From NCBI GenBank assembly GCA_902490055.1, contig CABUCP010000013.1, forward strand, positions 1 through 16,946: a stretch of DNA of 16,946 nucleotides, in the 5' to 3' direction. A program made the position numbers and the translations under genes. Positions 15,505 through 16,946 of the stretch are shown here, one piece after another; the first letter of the stretch is position 1, and each line of letters opens with the position of its first letter. Source of the DNA: an uncultured Klebsiella sp. GTDB taxonomy: Bacteria > Pseudomonadota > Gammaproteobacteria > Enterobacterales > Enterobacteriaceae. The notes under the pieces were generated by a model. It saw only the letters and a list, made by a program, of their open reading frames with translations. It was not told the origin of the DNA and did not search any database.

Positions 15505-16803
15505 TTAGTTATGCGCGCCGTGCAGGTGCTGGGCGCGAGCCGGGGTAAACCCCGGGCTATAGCGCGCGACGGCCAGATCGTCATACGGGATTGCCGGCGT
15601 GCGCCCGGAAATCAGGTCGCTCAGCAGTTGGCCCGAGCCGCAGGCCATCGTCCAGCCCAGCGTGCCGTGCCCGGTGTTCAACCACAGGTTTTTGTATGGC
15701 GTGCGGCCAACCACCGGCGTGCCGTCCGGCGTCATCGGCCGCAGGCCGGTCCAGAAGGTGGCCTGCTCGACGTAGCCGCCGCGCGGGAACAGATCGCGTA
15801 CCACCATCTCCAGCGTCTCGCGGCGCGGCTGCAGCAATTCTTTATTAAAGCCGACGATTTCCGCCATTCCGCCCACGCGAATACGCTGATCGAAGCGGGT
15901 GATGGCGATTTTGTAGGTCTCATCAAGGATAGTCGACACCGGCGCGCCGCTCTCTTCGGCAATCGGAATGGTTAATGAGTAGCCTTTCAGCGGATAGACC
16001 GGGATGTCCACCAGCCCTTTCAGCATCGCCGTCGAGTAAGAGCCAAACGCCATCACATAGGCGTCGCCTTTGATAATTTCATTGCCGCATTTCACGCCCG
16101 CGATCTGTTCGCCTTCATACAGCAACGCATCGACGGAAGTATTAAAGCGGAAGCTAACGCCCGCCGCTTCCGCCATCGCCGCCAGGCGGGTGGTAAATAG
16201 CTGACAGTCGCCGGTTTCATCATTTGGCAGGCGCAGGCCGCCGGTCAACTTGTGGCTGACTTCCGCCAGCGCCGGTTCGACTTCCAACAGGCGGTTGGCT
16301 TCCAGCAGTTGATACGGCACGCCGGCATCTTCCAGCACGGCGATATCGCGGGTGGCGTTTTCATACTGTTTTTCGGTGCGGAACAGCTGCAGGGTACCGC
16401 CCTGGCGGCCTTCATACTGGATACCGGTCGTTTCGCGTAGCGCTTTCAGACAATCACGGCTGTACTCAGCCAGACGCACCATGCGGCCTTTGTTCTCCAT
16501 ATAGTGGCGGGTGTCGCAGTTGCGGAGCATCTGCCACATCCACTTCAGCTGGAACTGCGTGCCATCGAGACCGATGGCCAGCGGCGCGTGACGCTGGAAC
16601 ATCCATTTAATCGCTTTCAGCGGTACGCCAGGCGCCGCCCATGGCGCAGCGTAGCCGGGGGAGATCTGCCCGGCGTTGGCGGCGCTGGTCTCTTCAGCAG
16701 GCCCAGGCTGGCGGTCAATCACCGTCACCTCATGTCCCGCCTGGCTCAAATACCAGGCACTCGCTACCCCAACCACCCCACTTCCCAGTATGACGACTCG
16801 CAT
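15505..16803 (-). CDS. dadA: D-amino acid dehydrogenase, small subunit
   Basis: FAD-dependent membrane-associated dehydrogenase of 432 residues that oxidises D-alanine to pyruvate and ammonia and passes electrons to the respiratory chain. The N-terminus [19 protein letters not shown] is the GxGxxG dinucleotide-binding fold. The active-site region [18 protein letters not shown] and the C-terminal [16 protein letters not shown] are as in E. coli DadA. The start is ATG 16803, with GGAG upstream; an open frame nine codons longer (to 16830) is not used because E. coli DadA starts at MRVV. First gene of dadAX. A CRP site lies upstream; in E. coli the operon is also controlled by Lrp and induced by alanine. 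Confidence 0.97.
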   Translation of the reverse strand: MRVVILGSGVVGVASAWYLSQAGHEVTVIDRQPGPAEETSAANAGQISPGYAAPWAAPGVPLKAIKWMFQRHAPLAIGLDGTQFQLKWMWQMLRNCDTRHYMENKGRMVRLAEYSRDCLKALRETTGIQYEGRQGGTLQLFRTEKQYENATRDIAVLEDAGVPYQLLEANRLLEVEPALAEVSHKLTGGLRLPNDETGDCQLFTTRLAAMAEAAGVSFRFNTSVDALLYEGEQIAGVKCGNEIIKGDAYVMAFGSYSTAMLKGLVDIPVYPLKGYSLTIPIAEESGAPVSTILDETYKIAITRFDQRIRVGGMAEIVGFNKELLQPRRETLEMVVRDLFPRGGYVEQATFWTGLRPMTPDGTPVVGRTPYKNLWLNTGHGTLGWTMACGSGQLLSDLISGRTPAIPYDDLAVARYSPGFTPARAQHLHGAHN

Positions 16804-16863
16804 AGCCACTCCGTAATAGTTAAAGAACAATCATCTGATTACAAATTGATAACCCAGATGAAA

Positions 16864-16869
16864 ATATTA
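16864..16869 (-). promoter_or_regulatory. Candidate -10 element of dadA
   Basis: TAATAT on the minus strand. It would give a start of transcription near 16857, which puts the centre of the CRP site at about -41.5. No good -35 is present, as is usual for CRP-dependent promoters. Confidence 0.45.
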
Positions 16870-16890
16870 TTCAACATACGCTTTATTTAT

Positions 16891-16906
16891 GGTGACTTAT
16901 CTCACA
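16891..16906 (-). promoter_or_regulatory. CRP-cAMP binding site upstream of dadA
   Basis: TGTGA-GATAAG-TCACC on the minus strand matches the CRP core TGTGA-N6-TCACA with one mismatch. It lies about 88 bases upstream of the dadA start, consistent with the known catabolite control of dadAX in E. coli. Confidence 0.75.
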
Positions 16907-16946
16907 TCAAACACCTGCCAGCAACCTGATGCGCATCAATGACCAG

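Noticed and set aside
1..16946. CRISPR array, tRNA, insertion sequence, prophage or integrase
   Set aside because: No spaced direct repeats, tRNA-like cloverleaf, transposase or integrase sequence was seen on either strand.

Overview
The window looks like chromosomal DNA of a Klebsiella-like enterobacterium (Klebsiella or Raoultella). The base composition is GC-rich. The housekeeping genes treA, emtA, ldcA, cvrA, dadX and dadA closely resemble their Escherichia coli counterparts as I remember them, and they keep the E. coli gene order and relative orientation. No phage, transposase, CRISPR, tRNA or rRNA sequence was seen.

Layout. (1) 67-1788: treA, periplasmic trehalase. (2) 1967-8342: a seven-gene, same-strand cluster with tight or overlapping junctions. 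It encodes a Tat-type substrate-binding protein, a FecCD-family permease, an ABC ATPase, a class I SAM methyltransferase, a 43-residue small protein, a TonB-dependent outer membrane receptor and a MOSC-domain protein. (3) 8343-8722: a structured intergenic region with hairpins, a REP element and a Fur box. (4) 8723-10843: foxA, ferrioxamine-type siderophore receptor. (5) 10897-12584: divergent emtA and ldcA, both for peptidoglycan turnover. (6) 12675-14408: cvrA (nhaP2), cation/proton antiporter. (7) 14425-16803: the dadAX operon on the minus strand, for D/L-alanine catabolism, with a CRP site upstream.

The most interesting part is region 2. Upstream of its first gene lies a sequence that fits the operator of the molybdate-responsive repressor ModE almost perfectly: CGTTATATA-N6-TATATAGCG at 1909-1932, with the same 9-6-9 layout as the E. 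coli modA operator. The cluster encodes a complete route from outer membrane to cytoplasm (TonB receptor, binding protein, FecCD permease, ATPase). The FecCD class includes the Haemophilus molybdate importer MolBCA. The last gene carries a MOSC domain, a fold tied to the molybdenum cofactor. I infer a candidate ModE-controlled, TonB-dependent system for molybdenum or tungsten, probably as a ligand complex, rather than an ordinary iron-siderophore system. The neighbouring foxA has its own Fur box, so two metal receptors side by side appear to answer to different metal sensors.

The cluster plus foxA sits between treA and emtA. In E. coli K-12 that interval holds ycgR, ymgE and ycgY (from memory), so this is a lineage-specific replacement within conserved flanks.
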